From contig JAGTQN010000052.1 in assembly GCA_018396395.1 (NCBI GenBank), forward strand, positions 1 to 11,644: a stretch of 11,644 nt of DNA, written 5' to 3'. Under the pieces are notes generated by a model, which saw only the letters and a program-made list of their open reading frames with translations, was not told the DNA's origin and searched no databases. Below, piece after piece: positions 4,648 to 11,329 of the stretch; position 1 is the stretch's first letter; the number at the start of each line of letters is the position of its first letter. A program made the position numbers and the translations under genes. This stretch comes from Candidatus Bathyarchaeota archaeon. Its GTDB lineage: Archaea; Thermoproteota; CALKCG01; B24; JAGTQN01.

Positions 4648-5904
4648 TTGGAGGAACCGAGCATACCTAACGCCTATGATGTCGCCCTAAAACAACTTGC
4701 CCTAGCTGCAGAGATGATGGGCCTCGATCCCAATATTCATGAAATCCTCAAGTATCCGAAAAGATGTCTCATCGTTGCTGTTCCAATAAAAATGGATAGT
4801 GGTGAAGTCAAGGTCTTTACAGGTTATAGAGTCCAGCACACCGATGCCAGGGGTCCCTATAAAGGAGGCATTAGGTACCATCCATCAGTGACCCTAGAGG
4901 AGGTCAAGGGTCTGGCGATGCTCATGACATGGAAATGTGCCGTTGTCGACATTCCCTATGGAGGAGCCAAGGGAGCCATCGTCTGTGATCCAAAGCGCAT
5001 GTCCGAAACTGAGCTTGAGCGCCTTACAAGGCGTTATACAGCCATGATCGCCGACATCATCGGCCCCTTACGCGATATCCCAGCACCAGATGTCTACACA
5101 GGACCTAGGGAAATGGCTTGGCTCATGGATACTTACAGCCAACTACATGGTTATCTGATTCCTGAGGTTGTCACGGGGAAGCCTCTTTCAGTCTGGGGAT
5201 CTGAGGGGAGACTTAAAGCCACGGCTAGGGGCGTTTCTGTATGTATAAAGGAAACAGTTAAGGAGCTTGGAATAGGTCTTAGGGGACTGAAAATTGCCAT
5301 ACAAGGATTTGGAAACGTAGGCTCGAACCTTGCGACCATTTTAGCTGAGGAGGGTTGCAGAATAATAGCCTTGAGCGATTCAAAGGGCGGAATCTATAAC
5401 CCTGAGGGACTGAATCCCATTAAGGTTTTGGAGTACAAAAGATCTTCTAGAAGCGTAGTCGGATTCCCTGGAGCCAAGACCATAAGTAACGAGGAGCTTT
5501 TGGCTATGGAATGTGATATTCTCGTGCCAGCGGCCCTAGGAGGACAACTGACGGAGAAGAATGCCGAAAACGTAAAGGCTAAGGCCATCGTAGAAGCAGC
5601 CAACAGCCCCATAACCCCGAAAGCTGATGAGATCCTTGCCGAGAAGGGGATTATGGTCATTCCAGACATTCTGGCAAACGCTGGAGGGGTATGTGTAAGC
5701 TATTTAGAGTGGATCCAGAACCTTCACAGGGAGCACTGGCCTCTAGAAGAGATTAACAAAAGGCTTGAGGAGAGGATGAGTAGGTCATACCATGATGTTA
5801 AGAGAGTTGCCGAAGAGAAGGGAATTGATATGAGGAAAGCGGCCATGATACTCGCTGTAGGCCGAGTTGCAGATTCCATGAAAACCCTGGGCTTATGGCC
5901 GTAG
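4648..5904 (+). CDS. gdhA: Glutamate dehydrogenase (Glu/Leu/Phe/Val dehydrogenase family)
   Basis: 418 residues, the normal length of archaeal hexameric glutamate dehydrogenases, which interconvert glutamate with 2-oxoglutarate plus ammonia using NAD(P). The N-terminal substrate domain has GPYKGGIRYHPSV (69-81), TWK (94-96) and the signature PYGGAKGA with catalytic-type Lys108; Asp148 in APDVYTG is the expected second catalytic residue. The Rossmann domain has QGFGNVGS (219-226) and ALSDSKGGIY (241-250); the acidic residue after the second strand does not by itself decide NAD versus NADP. PDILANAGGVCVSYLEW and a helical C-terminus are normal. The usual ATGRG block reads ATARG. TTG 4648 fits the family's N-terminus. 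The gene is monocistronic, with a T-rich terminator downstream. Its role is central nitrogen/carbon metabolism; leucine- or phenylalanine-type specificity is less likely. Confidence 0.95.
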   Translation: MEEPSIPNAYDVALKQLALAAEMMGLDPNIHEILKYPKRCLIVAVPIKMDSGEVKVFTGYRVQHTDARGPYKGGIRYHPSVTLEEVKGLAMLMTWKCAVVDIPYGGAKGAIVCDPKRMSETELERLTRRYTAMIADIIGPLRDIPAPDVYTGPREMAWLMDTYSQLHGYLIPEVVTGKPLSVWGSEGRLKATARGVSVCIKETVKELGIGLRGLKIAIQGFGNVGSNLATILAEEGCRIIALSDSKGGIYNPEGLNPIKVLEYKRSSRSVVGFPGAKTISNEELLAMECDILVPAALGGQLTEKNAENVKAKAIVEAANSPITPKADEILAEKGIMVIPDILANAGGVCVSYLEWIQNLHREHWPLEEINKRLEERMSRSYHDVKRVAEEKGIDMRKAAMILAVGRVADSMKTLGLWP

Positions 5905-6006
5905 CTCTCTTAATCCTTCGATGAAGCCAGTGTTTTGCATAGTTCTTTTAAGAGGTGTGAAGGCTCGGAGCCAGCCAAGGATCTTATAAAATTGTGGATG
6001 GCTTAC

Positions 6007-6021
6007 TTTTTTTCTGTTTTT
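6007..6021 (+). terminator. Oligo-T terminator after glutamate dehydrogenase
   Basis: Runs of seven and five T (6007-6013 and 6017-6021) lie about 100 bp after the gdhA stop. Archaeal RNA polymerase terminates at such U-runs without needing a hairpin. The remainder of 5905-6137 holds no recognisable gene. Confidence 0.5.
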
Positions 6022-6137
6022 CTCATCTATAATCCTCGCTAAGAGTCAACGATTCCTTTGTATCGGGAAGAAGATATGAGGGTTTTGAAAAGAAAATCAA
6101 AAGGCTCTATCGATGTTGATAATGATCCAATCGAGCT

Positions 6138-6653
6138 CTAAACAATATGGGGGGTTGCCACCTCGAGTTCATGGAAGGTAACCTTCATAGCATCTGCATC
6201 AAGAATTGCCACAGTCCTCTTGCCCGTAAGATAGCCACAAGCCTCCCCAGGATTTACGATGAGACAATCGCCAATTTTCTCATAACCTGTCTCATGGGTA
6301 TGTCCCCGAACGACAAGCCCATACTCTCCACTTTTGGCTAGAGCCCTCACGATTCTCTCATCAGTTCCATGTAGAACAGCTACTCTTATTGGACCAGCCA
6401 TGAAATCTATTAGATGTCCAAGCTCGAAACCCAGCTTTTCAGCAGTTTCCAAAAGACCCAATTGCTCCCCATCGTTGTTTCCTAGAGCACCTCGAACCTT
6501 CGCCTTGCAACCCTTGAACCTTAGGAGAGTAAAGGGAGCGCACCAATCCCCAGCATGGATAACGACGCTTACCCCCATTTGATTAAAGAGCCTAACCGCC
6601 TCATCTGCTGCCCTTATGTTATCGTGGGTATCAGAGAGGATTCCTATGAGCAA
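6138..6653 (-). CDS. YfcE/MJ0936-type metallophosphoesterase
   Basis: 171 residues with every motif of the small calcineurin-like phosphodiesterases: SDTHDN with Asp8 and His10, HAGD with Asp36, GNND with Asn60, LHGTD with His95, and GHTHE with His118 and His120, which together bind two metal ions. Characterised relatives (E. coli YfcE, Methanocaldococcus MJ0936) hydrolyse phosphodiesters in vitro; the physiological substrate is unclear. It is cytosolic, with no signal peptide. The start is TTG 6653 because the frame begins at the first catalytic strand exactly as in relatives; a GGGG run lies about 8 nt upstream. It stands alone on the minus strand, convergent with gdhA and divergent from the PLP enzyme. 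Confidence 0.9.
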   Translation of the reverse strand: MLIGILSDTHDNIRAADEAVRLFNQMGVSVVIHAGDWCAPFTLLRFKGCKAKVRGALGNNDGEQLGLLETAEKLGFELGHLIDFMAGPIRVAVLHGTDERIVRALAKSGEYGLVVRGHTHETGYEKIGDCLIVNPGEACGYLTGKRTVAILDADAMKVTFHELEVATPHIV

Positions 6654-6972
6654 ATTTTATCCCCAATTCGAATCATCGCAAGGGGTTAAAGCCTTTTACT
6701 CATCAAATCTTTGTGGTTTGCTATCCTTAGAATGCCGTATTCCTATTATAGAGGATCTCATGGAATTCGATGGGAGGGCCAATTGTTGAAAGGTTTTTCA
6801 AGTTTGGCGAGAGAATTTCTAAAGATCTGGCACATCGTCTTGTTCTTAGAAAATGGATTCCGACATCCTTTTTTGCTTTTTTAAGGTCATTAGATCGGTT
6901 TTCATGAATTTTCCAATTTATCGAAATGCATATATCGCCTAATCCTTACGCTTTTGTTGAGGCTCGATTGGG
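6654..6972. other. Intergenic region with a doubtful 50-codon frame and the PLP-gene promoter
   Basis: 319 bp between divergent genes. A plus-strand frame from ATG 6732 to TAA 6884 encodes 50 residues (MPYSYYRGSHGIRWEG, then a more hydrophobic part). It has no SD and matches no family I know, so I do not call it a gene. A T-rich stretch occurs at about 6868-6882. ATATAT at 6930-6935 is a good TATA box for the PLP enzyme, and GAGG at 6959-6962 a likely SD ten nt before its TTG. Confidence 0.4.
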
Positions 6973-8106
6973 TTGAGCGTCTATAAGCAACTTGGCGTTA
7001 AACGGGTTGTAAACGCTTTGGGGCGGATGACCCTTCTGGGAGGGTCCATCCTTCCAAGGGAGGTTCTCGAAGCGATGATGGAAGCGAATGAATGCTTCGT
7101 CGATATGGAGGAACTCCAGAACAAAGCGGGAGAGCTTATATCCAGACTTCTCGGAGCCGAGGATGCCCTAGTAACCTCCGGTGCTTTCTCAGCCCTTGTC
7201 TTGGCGGCCGCAGCCTGTATGACAGGGGATAATGTGGAGCTTATGGAAAGGATACCCTTCACTGAGGGCATGAAGAATGAGATCCTCATCCAAAAGGGAT
7301 TGAGGGTAAAGTATGACAGGGCTATGAGCGTTGCCGGAGCAAGGCTTGTGGAGATCGGTGATGAGAAGGGAAAAACGACCGTTAGGCATTTAGAGGATGC
7401 CATAGGCGAAAAAACAGCGGCTATTCACTTCCTGGCTCCTGGAGGAAGGGAGGGTACCGTACCCTTGGAGGAAGTCCTTAAGATAGCAAAGAAGTATCAT
7501 GTGCCCTTAATCCTAGACGCCGCAGGCCAGACCTTCCCACCAGAGAATATGCAAAAATACGTAGCTACGGGCGCAGACCTCATATGTTTCGGAGCGAAAT
7601 ATTTTGACGGCCCGAATTCAGCAGGCATTTTATGCGGAAGAAGGGATCTAGTCGAGGCCGCTAAGCTTCAAACCTTTGTTTGTTTTGAAAGTAGGGCGAT
7701 TAGAGCCCTAGGAAGGGGCATGAAGCTAGATAGACAAGAGATCGTGGGAACCGTTGTGGCTCTTCAGAGATGGATGGAGATGGATCATAGGGATAGGTTT
7801 AAAGTCCAGCATGAGAGGATTAAACGCATCTTGGAAGGCCTTAGAGGAATCGATGGTTTGAAGGTTACTCCAGCAGGCGAAAGAATGGGCTTCTTTACGG
7901 GCGCTTCCATAACCTTCGATGGAGAAATTTTAGGAATAACGGCAAAGGAGGTAGCTGGGCATCTGAAAGCTGGTGATCCGAGCATCTGGGTTCGATCCAG
8001 TGAGGAAGCCATCTACATCAATGCCGATACCCTAGTGGATGGAGATGAAGATCGGATTGTAGAGGCGTTGAATAAGATCCTTTCCAAAAGAAGAAAGCTA
8101 CGATAA
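6973..8106 (+). CDS. SelA/DgaE-fold PLP-dependent enzyme
   Basis: 377 residues of the fold-type I PLP family holding bacterial selenocysteine synthase (SelA) and D-glucosaminate-6-phosphate ammonia-lyase (DgaE). Key parts are NALGRMTLLGG (14-24), the cofactor-binding ALVTSGAFSAL (65-75), LILDAAGQ with Asp182, and FGAKYFDGPNSAGIL, where Lys209 should form the PLP aldimine. True SelA is longer (about 460 residues) and archaea use a different route to selenocysteinyl-tRNA, so a lyase or aldolase acting on an amino-sugar acid or related compound is more likely. That substrate is inference from the family. TTG 6973 is the only common start codon after an upstream in-frame TGA (6958-6960), supported by the ATATAT box and GAGG. 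The gene appears monocistronic, with AT-rich DNA on its 3' side. Confidence 0.82.
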   Translation: MSVYKQLGVKRVVNALGRMTLLGGSILPREVLEAMMEANECFVDMEELQNKAGELISRLLGAEDALVTSGAFSALVLAAAACMTGDNVELMERIPFTEGMKNEILIQKGLRVKYDRAMSVAGARLVEIGDEKGKTTVRHLEDAIGEKTAAIHFLAPGGREGTVPLEEVLKIAKKYHVPLILDAAGQTFPPENMQKYVATGADLICFGAKYFDGPNSAGILCGRRDLVEAAKLQTFVCFESRAIRALGRGMKLDRQEIVGTVVALQRWMEMDHRDRFKVQHERIKRILEGLRGIDGLKVTPAGERMGFFTGASITFDGEILGITAKEVAGHLKAGDPSIWVRSSEEAIYINADTLVDGDEDRIVEALNKILSKRRKLR

Positions 8107-8578
8107 TCTATTTTTAATTTTCATCCTATTTTCATCTTTTTTAATGATACTTAAGACAAAATTTAAAATTATATTCGGTAAGGCTGAGTGTGAAGCCATA
8201 AAGAAACTATGACGATTATGATAGGAATTGCTCATTCTTCGACTCTTGATAAATATATTCTTAGCTATACTCCACATTTTCCCAAGGCTTCTTTACTTAT
8301 AGTCAAGTCAATCACTAAAAGAATAACTTTTCTTCTGGAGATGGATTGTTGAGACATTGAGCCCAATCATTAAATTATTCGAATAATTAATGCCATTATT
8401 ATAATTTGACATTTTCCTTATTTTATGATAACATCATTATAATGGATGATACAAGGAAAATTGGGCGGATAAAGAGTTTTTATAGCCATAACTACCATTT
8501 TTGCGAGACTAGTTTTCTGTTCAGCAAAATTTAATTAAGCCTTATAGAGACGCTCTATGATATAGGGGTTTTCCTAGT
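8107..8578 (+). promoter_or_regulatory. AT-rich 472-bp intergenic region with nested palindromes before the enolase-superfamily gene
   Basis: No coding frame of substance is seen here. The T-rich beginning (8107-8140) may terminate the PLP gene. Visible structure: a 16-bp perfect palindrome AATTATTCGAATAATT (8373-8388), an inverted pair ATTTTCCTT (8411-8419) / AAGGAAAAT (8453-8461) enclosing one arm of a CCATTAT / ATAATGG pair, a TATA-like AATTTAATTAAG (8528-8539), and ATAGAG-ACG-CTCTAT (8544-8558) directly downstream of it. AGGGG at 8564-8568 could be the SD of the ATG at 8579. Clustered inverted repeats around a TATA box suggest regulated expression, for example substrate-induced derepression. 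Confidence 0.5.
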
Positions 8579-9712
8579 ATGAAGATAACAAAGATTGAAA
8601 TTGTTAGGAATAAGAAATCTATAGAACTGCCTGAAGCTTGGAGACCTGCATGGCGGGAGCCCGATGCGGATCCTGTGAAGGGATTAGACTTTTCGTTTTA
8701 TAAGGTCTATACAGACGAGGGCATCGTTGGAATAGGCCCAGCAACCTCACCAGCCTTAGATCCATTTGTAGAAAAGCTCCTCATAGGCTTTGATCCATTC
8801 TATGTGGAAAGGTTTTGGGAGATTGCCATGAAGGGTAGAGAGCTCAGTTTAGGTAGGCAATCGTATGGTGGACTTGAGATTGCTCTATGGGATATCATTG
8901 GTAAGGCTTTGGGGAAACCAGTTTACAAAATATTGGGCGCTTACCGAGACAAGGTAATGGCATATGCAGCCACCTCACAGCTAAGAGCACCAATGGAGCA
9001 TGCTAAACAAGCCCTAAAGTTCCTTGAGCTTGGAATAAAGGCAATAAAATTAAGGATGCACAGAACTAACCTAGAGGATGATATTAAGGTTGTTAGGGCC
9101 GTGAGAGATGCTGTTGGCGATGAAATGATAATAATGGTCGATGCAAATCAAAACAATTTGTCGATAAACTATGACTTCTGGTCATTCAATACAGCTGTAA
9201 AAGTCGCTAGGGAACTTGAAAAATTAAATGTTTACTGGCTAGAGGAGCCCCTACCTAAATTTAACTTAAGGAGCCTAGGGAGGCTATGCGATATGGTAGA
9301 TATTTATATAGCCGGTGGAGAGCATGCAACATGCATATATGAGCTACGAGATGCACTCTTGATAGATGCATATGATGTAATTCAGCCTGACATAATATTG
9401 GGTAATATTGGAATAACAGGTATAAGGAAACTTGCTATGATGGCAGATGGATTCGGTAAGGATATAGTGCCTCATGTGTGCGGTGGAGGAAACAATGGAT
9501 TATATTTGGCTGCAACCCTTCAGGCATTAGGTACAATCAAAAATGCTCCATTCATAGAATATACTTTAGACCCACCGTCGTTAGTTCCAGAGTATTTACA
9601 TGCGATTCTTAAAGAACCTATAATTATAGACAAAGATGGCTATGTTAAGATACCAGAAAAGCCCGGAATAGGCATCGAATTAAACGAAGAATTTATATCG
9701 AGATACATATAA
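8579..9712 (+). CDS. Enolase-superfamily enzyme, mandelate racemase/sugar-acid dehydratase group
   Basis: 377 residues in the usual two parts: an N-terminal capping domain (about 1-125), then a TIM barrel. Barrel motifs follow mandelate racemase: IKLR with Lys157 (K-x-R in place of K-x-K), metal ligands Asp188 (VDAN), Glu222 (LEEP) and Glu248 (GGEHA), the Asp271 (QPDI) / His299 (PHV) dyad, and Glu327 (IEY). Members abstract the proton alpha to a carboxylate, then racemise, or dehydrate sugar acids such as galactonate, gluconate or rhamnonate; His-Asp plus Lys fits racemases and several dehydratases. Substrate is not readable. The ATG start follows the palindrome-rich promoter. Codons ending in A/T (ATA, TTA) are more frequent than in gdhA or the PLP gene, hinting at a different origin. 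It borders the pseudogene zone but is itself intact. Confidence 0.9.
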   Translation: MKITKIEIVRNKKSIELPEAWRPAWREPDADPVKGLDFSFYKVYTDEGIVGIGPATSPALDPFVEKLLIGFDPFYVERFWEIAMKGRELSLGRQSYGGLEIALWDIIGKALGKPVYKILGAYRDKVMAYAATSQLRAPMEHAKQALKFLELGIKAIKLRMHRTNLEDDIKVVRAVRDAVGDEMIIMVDANQNNLSINYDFWSFNTAVKVARELEKLNVYWLEEPLPKFNLRSLGRLCDMVDIYIAGGEHATCIYELRDALLIDAYDVIQPDIILGNIGITGIRKLAMMADGFGKDIVPHVCGGGNNGLYLAATLQALGTIKNAPFIEYTLDPPSLVPEYLHAILKEPIIIDKDGYVKIPEKPGIGIELNEEFISRYI

Positions 9713-9767
9713 TAAAAATTCTTGGAAAACCTTTTGTATTTATAGTTAATCTAATAACTTTTCGCAC

Positions 9768-9804
9768 CTATAAAGGCCTCCCTCCAGTTTTTGGTGGAGG
9801 GAGG
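9768..9804 (+). promoter_or_regulatory. TATA box and hairpin at the start of the vapBC remnant
   Basis: CTATAAAGG (9768-9776) is a good archaeal TATA box about 22-24 bp before a GTG at 9794, suggesting a leaderless vapB message. CCTCCCTCCA (9777-9786) and TGGAGGGAGG (9795-9804) form a perfect 10-bp hairpin over the start. It could be an antitoxin autoregulation site or a coincidence of the G-rich start. Confidence 0.45.
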
Positions 9805-10003
9805 GGCAGATAACCATACCAGTAGAGTTAAGGAGGAAGTTCGGAATAGAAGAAGGGGCCAAGGTCGAGGTAGTTGAGGAAAAAGACGGTATCGTGATAA
9901 AAAACTCCCGAGCATATTCGACCTTGCGGGAAGTGGAGCCGGAAAAGGTGACGTAGAAGAGTTAAAGAGGATTCTGGAAGGAATGAGGGAGGAGGATGCC
10001 TGA
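9791..10003 (+). pseudogene. vapB: VapB-type antitoxin (AbrB/SpoVT fold), frameshifted
   Basis: The core reads QITIPVELRRKFGIEEGAKV, then EVVEEKDGIVIK: the swapped-hairpin AbrB DNA-binding domain of archaeal VapB antitoxins. The toxin-binding tail IFDLAGSGAGKGDVEELKR, then ILEGMREEDA, is present but in another frame. Two 1-bp indels explain the break. Removing one G from the run at 9803-9806 joins a GTG start at 9794 to the core as VEGGQITIP. Restoring one A in the run at 9899-9904 joins the core to the tail as VIKKLPSIFDLAG. The intended protein had about 70 residues and ends at TGA 10001-10003, overlapping the toxin ATG in ATGCCTGA, a typical coupled arrangement. Both indels lie in homopolymers, so a sequencing error is conceivable, but the toxin next to it is clearly deleted. 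Active VapB would bind and silence VapC and repress the operon. Confidence 0.8.
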
Positions 10004-10184
10004 AAAGGACGTGTATGATACTCGCCTTTTTATTGAATACTTCTACTCAGATGATGCGGATTTCAGGAGAAAGCTTAAGGAAGACCTTAGAAAAGCAAGA
10101 AATAGGATGGCCTCATAGTTTCAGACGTTCCTCACTTCCAGAAAAAGAGAAGACCTTAAGACAAGATGGTATCCCAAGCGTTAA
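9996..10184 (+). pseudogene. vapC: VapC-type PIN-domain toxin, internally deleted
   Basis: The ATG overlaps the antitoxin stop. The first 40 codons are clear PIN N-terminus: MPEKDVYDTRLFIEYFYSDD with the catalytic Asp8, then a charged helix RRKLKEDLRKARNR. The frame ends at TAG 10116-10118. Directly after this the sequence reads IVSDVPHF in a shifted frame (from 10115), then EDLKTRWYPKR in the original frame to TAA 10182-10184; these match the last strand and C-terminus of PIN toxins (V-S-D-D-P-H-F, then K-x-R-W). Roughly 60-70 central residues, including the other acidic catalytic positions, are missing, and a further 1-bp shift separates the C-terminal pieces. An intact VapC would be a ribonuclease of about 130 residues cutting RNA until bound by VapB. 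This copy cannot be active. Confidence 0.8.
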
Positions 10185-10267
10185 ATTAAATCCAAGATGG
10201 TTCGGTCTTCTTTCTTCTGTATCTTTCTTTGTAGAGTTAGAGGGCGACAAAATTATTAGGCTCTAGC

Positions 10268-10787
10268 TTGGGAGACGCAGAGTTTGAATGCCGAAAATGC
10301 GGAAAAGTGATTTCATTCGACCAATATAAATTGGATTAATTCTGCCCAGACTGAGGTACCTTCCTCCGCCAGCGTCGCCAACCGAAGTACTAGGTTTTTC
10401 AATCCAATCCCACAATATGAGGATTTGATCGGATAAAAGAAATTAGAGAAACTGAACAACGGTTAACGGGCCAACATGCCAAAGGTATTCATGAGGGAGA
10501 TAAAATAGCCATCCGGACTTCTGGAGAGAAGACGGGAGTCTATGCTATAGACAAGATCTTACCAATCCAAAAAAGACTCTCAATGCAGAACAAAGAGAAA
10601 ATACTGGGCAAAGAGAAAAAATATTTGAAAGTAATCATGGATAGACCTCTTCTTGAAGATGAGTGTAGCAAAGATTGTACACTATCAGATATGGCTGTTC
10701 TAAAGCAACCTCGAGGTATAAACTTTCCCCATCACAAGAAAGCAGTGGAACAGAATCCTAGAACTGATGGTCAAAAATACCAAATAA
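10268..10787 (+). pseudogene. Zinc-ribbon plus EVE-domain protein, heavily decayed
   Basis: From TTG 10268 the frame encodes a zinc ribbon (GDAEFECRKCGKVISFDQYK, then FCPD with the last Cys codon turned to TGA) and an EVE domain: KY*VFQSNP, EGDKIAIRTSGEKTGVYAI, IMDRPLLEDECSKD. Four in-frame stops occur: TAA 10337, TGA 10352, TAG 10391, TGA 10418. Two of these (10391, 10418) and two Arg codons sit where EVE relatives carry Trp (YWVFQ, W-F/D, W-L-T, I-W-A-S-G). Frameshifts follow at about 10559 (TNPKKTLNAEQ in another frame), in the A-run 10616-10621, and in the C-run 10727-10730, after which FPITRKQWNRILEL runs to TAA 10785-10787. EVE domains bind modified bases in DNA or RNA and often accompany restriction systems. 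The ancestral product had about 170 residues. The 83 bp between vapC and this gene hold nothing I recognise. Confidence 0.75.
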
Positions 10788-11072
10788 CCGAATAGTATGA
10801 GGATGAATTTACATAGAATAGTAACATAAAATAATTCTGTTTTGAAAAATCACTCAATAAGTGAGCCAGATTGTATACAATTAAATAATTAAGTGAATCT
10901 TAACATTTTAGTTCCAAACAGCGCTTTATTTCTTTTTATTTTCTTATCTTTTGAATGTGCACCCCCGCAAAGGCCAAAGTGTTCCCAGACCAGCAGTCTA
11001 AACCTATTAGAAATGCCTTTCATAATCAGATATAAAGATATGAGAAAGGGTAATAGTCTACCAGACCATTAT
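10788..11072. other. AT-rich spacer before the IS110 fragment
   Basis: An open frame runs through 10893-11072 into the transposase frame, but its N-terminal part (NILVPNSALFLFIFLSFECA and onward) has no transposase character and no SD. I regard it as spacer; it may contain the left end of the IS110 element, which usually lacks obvious terminal inverted repeats. No other gene is seen. Confidence 0.4.
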
Positions 11073-11323
11073 ATGCGTATGTTTGTGGGATTAGATGTTC
11101 ATAAAAATACTGAAGTGGCCATTGTTGATGAAGAAGACGTATTAATACACAGGGAAAGAATAGAGAATGAACCGGTGCGGATTGGTAAATTCTCTGAAAG
11201 GTTAAGGAATGCTACTGTGGTGTCGGAGTCTTCTTCGCTGTATTGGCTGTATGAAATATTATCTAGAAAGCATAGGGTTGTACTTTCTAAATCCTGCTAA
11301 GACTAAGGCGATAGCTTCATAGA
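11073..11323 (+). mobile_element. IS110-family transposase, N-terminal fragment (pseudogene)
   Basis: From ATG 11073 the frame encodes MRMFVGLDVHKNTEVAIVDE, then ERLRNATVVSESSSLYWLYE and a VVLS strand: the N-terminal DEDD (RuvC-like) domain of IS110 transposases, with the first catalytic Asp in GLDVH and a Glu in SES. At about 11290 a 1-bp shift occurs: the expected NPAKTKAIAS follows in the next frame and then stops at TAG 11321-11323. The rest of the enzyme (about 300 residues, including the C-terminal serine motif domain) is absent, and within a few bases the sequence changes to an oppositely oriented P-type ATPase gene. The fragment is inactive. No terminal repeats are visible, as expected for IS110. 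Confidence 0.82.
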
Positions 11324-11329
11324 AGGAGC

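Noticed and set aside
6973..8106. Annotation as genuine selenocysteine synthase SelA
   Set aside because: Length and context fit the DgaE-like branch, and archaea make selenocysteinyl-tRNA by the PSTK/SepSecS route.
10015..10266. 83-codon plus-strand frame
   Set aside because: It overlaps the vapC remnant in another frame and has no protein-like character of its own.
10337..10420. Stop-codon recoding (selenocysteine or other) in the zinc-ribbon/EVE gene
   Set aside because: Three different stop codons occur together with missense Trp losses and several frameshifts, which is decay rather than recoding.
10583..10795. 70-codon frame as a separate small gene
   Set aside because: It is the C-terminal part of the EVE pseudogene in the original frame; its start is internal and its true C-terminus lies in a shifted frame ending at 10787.
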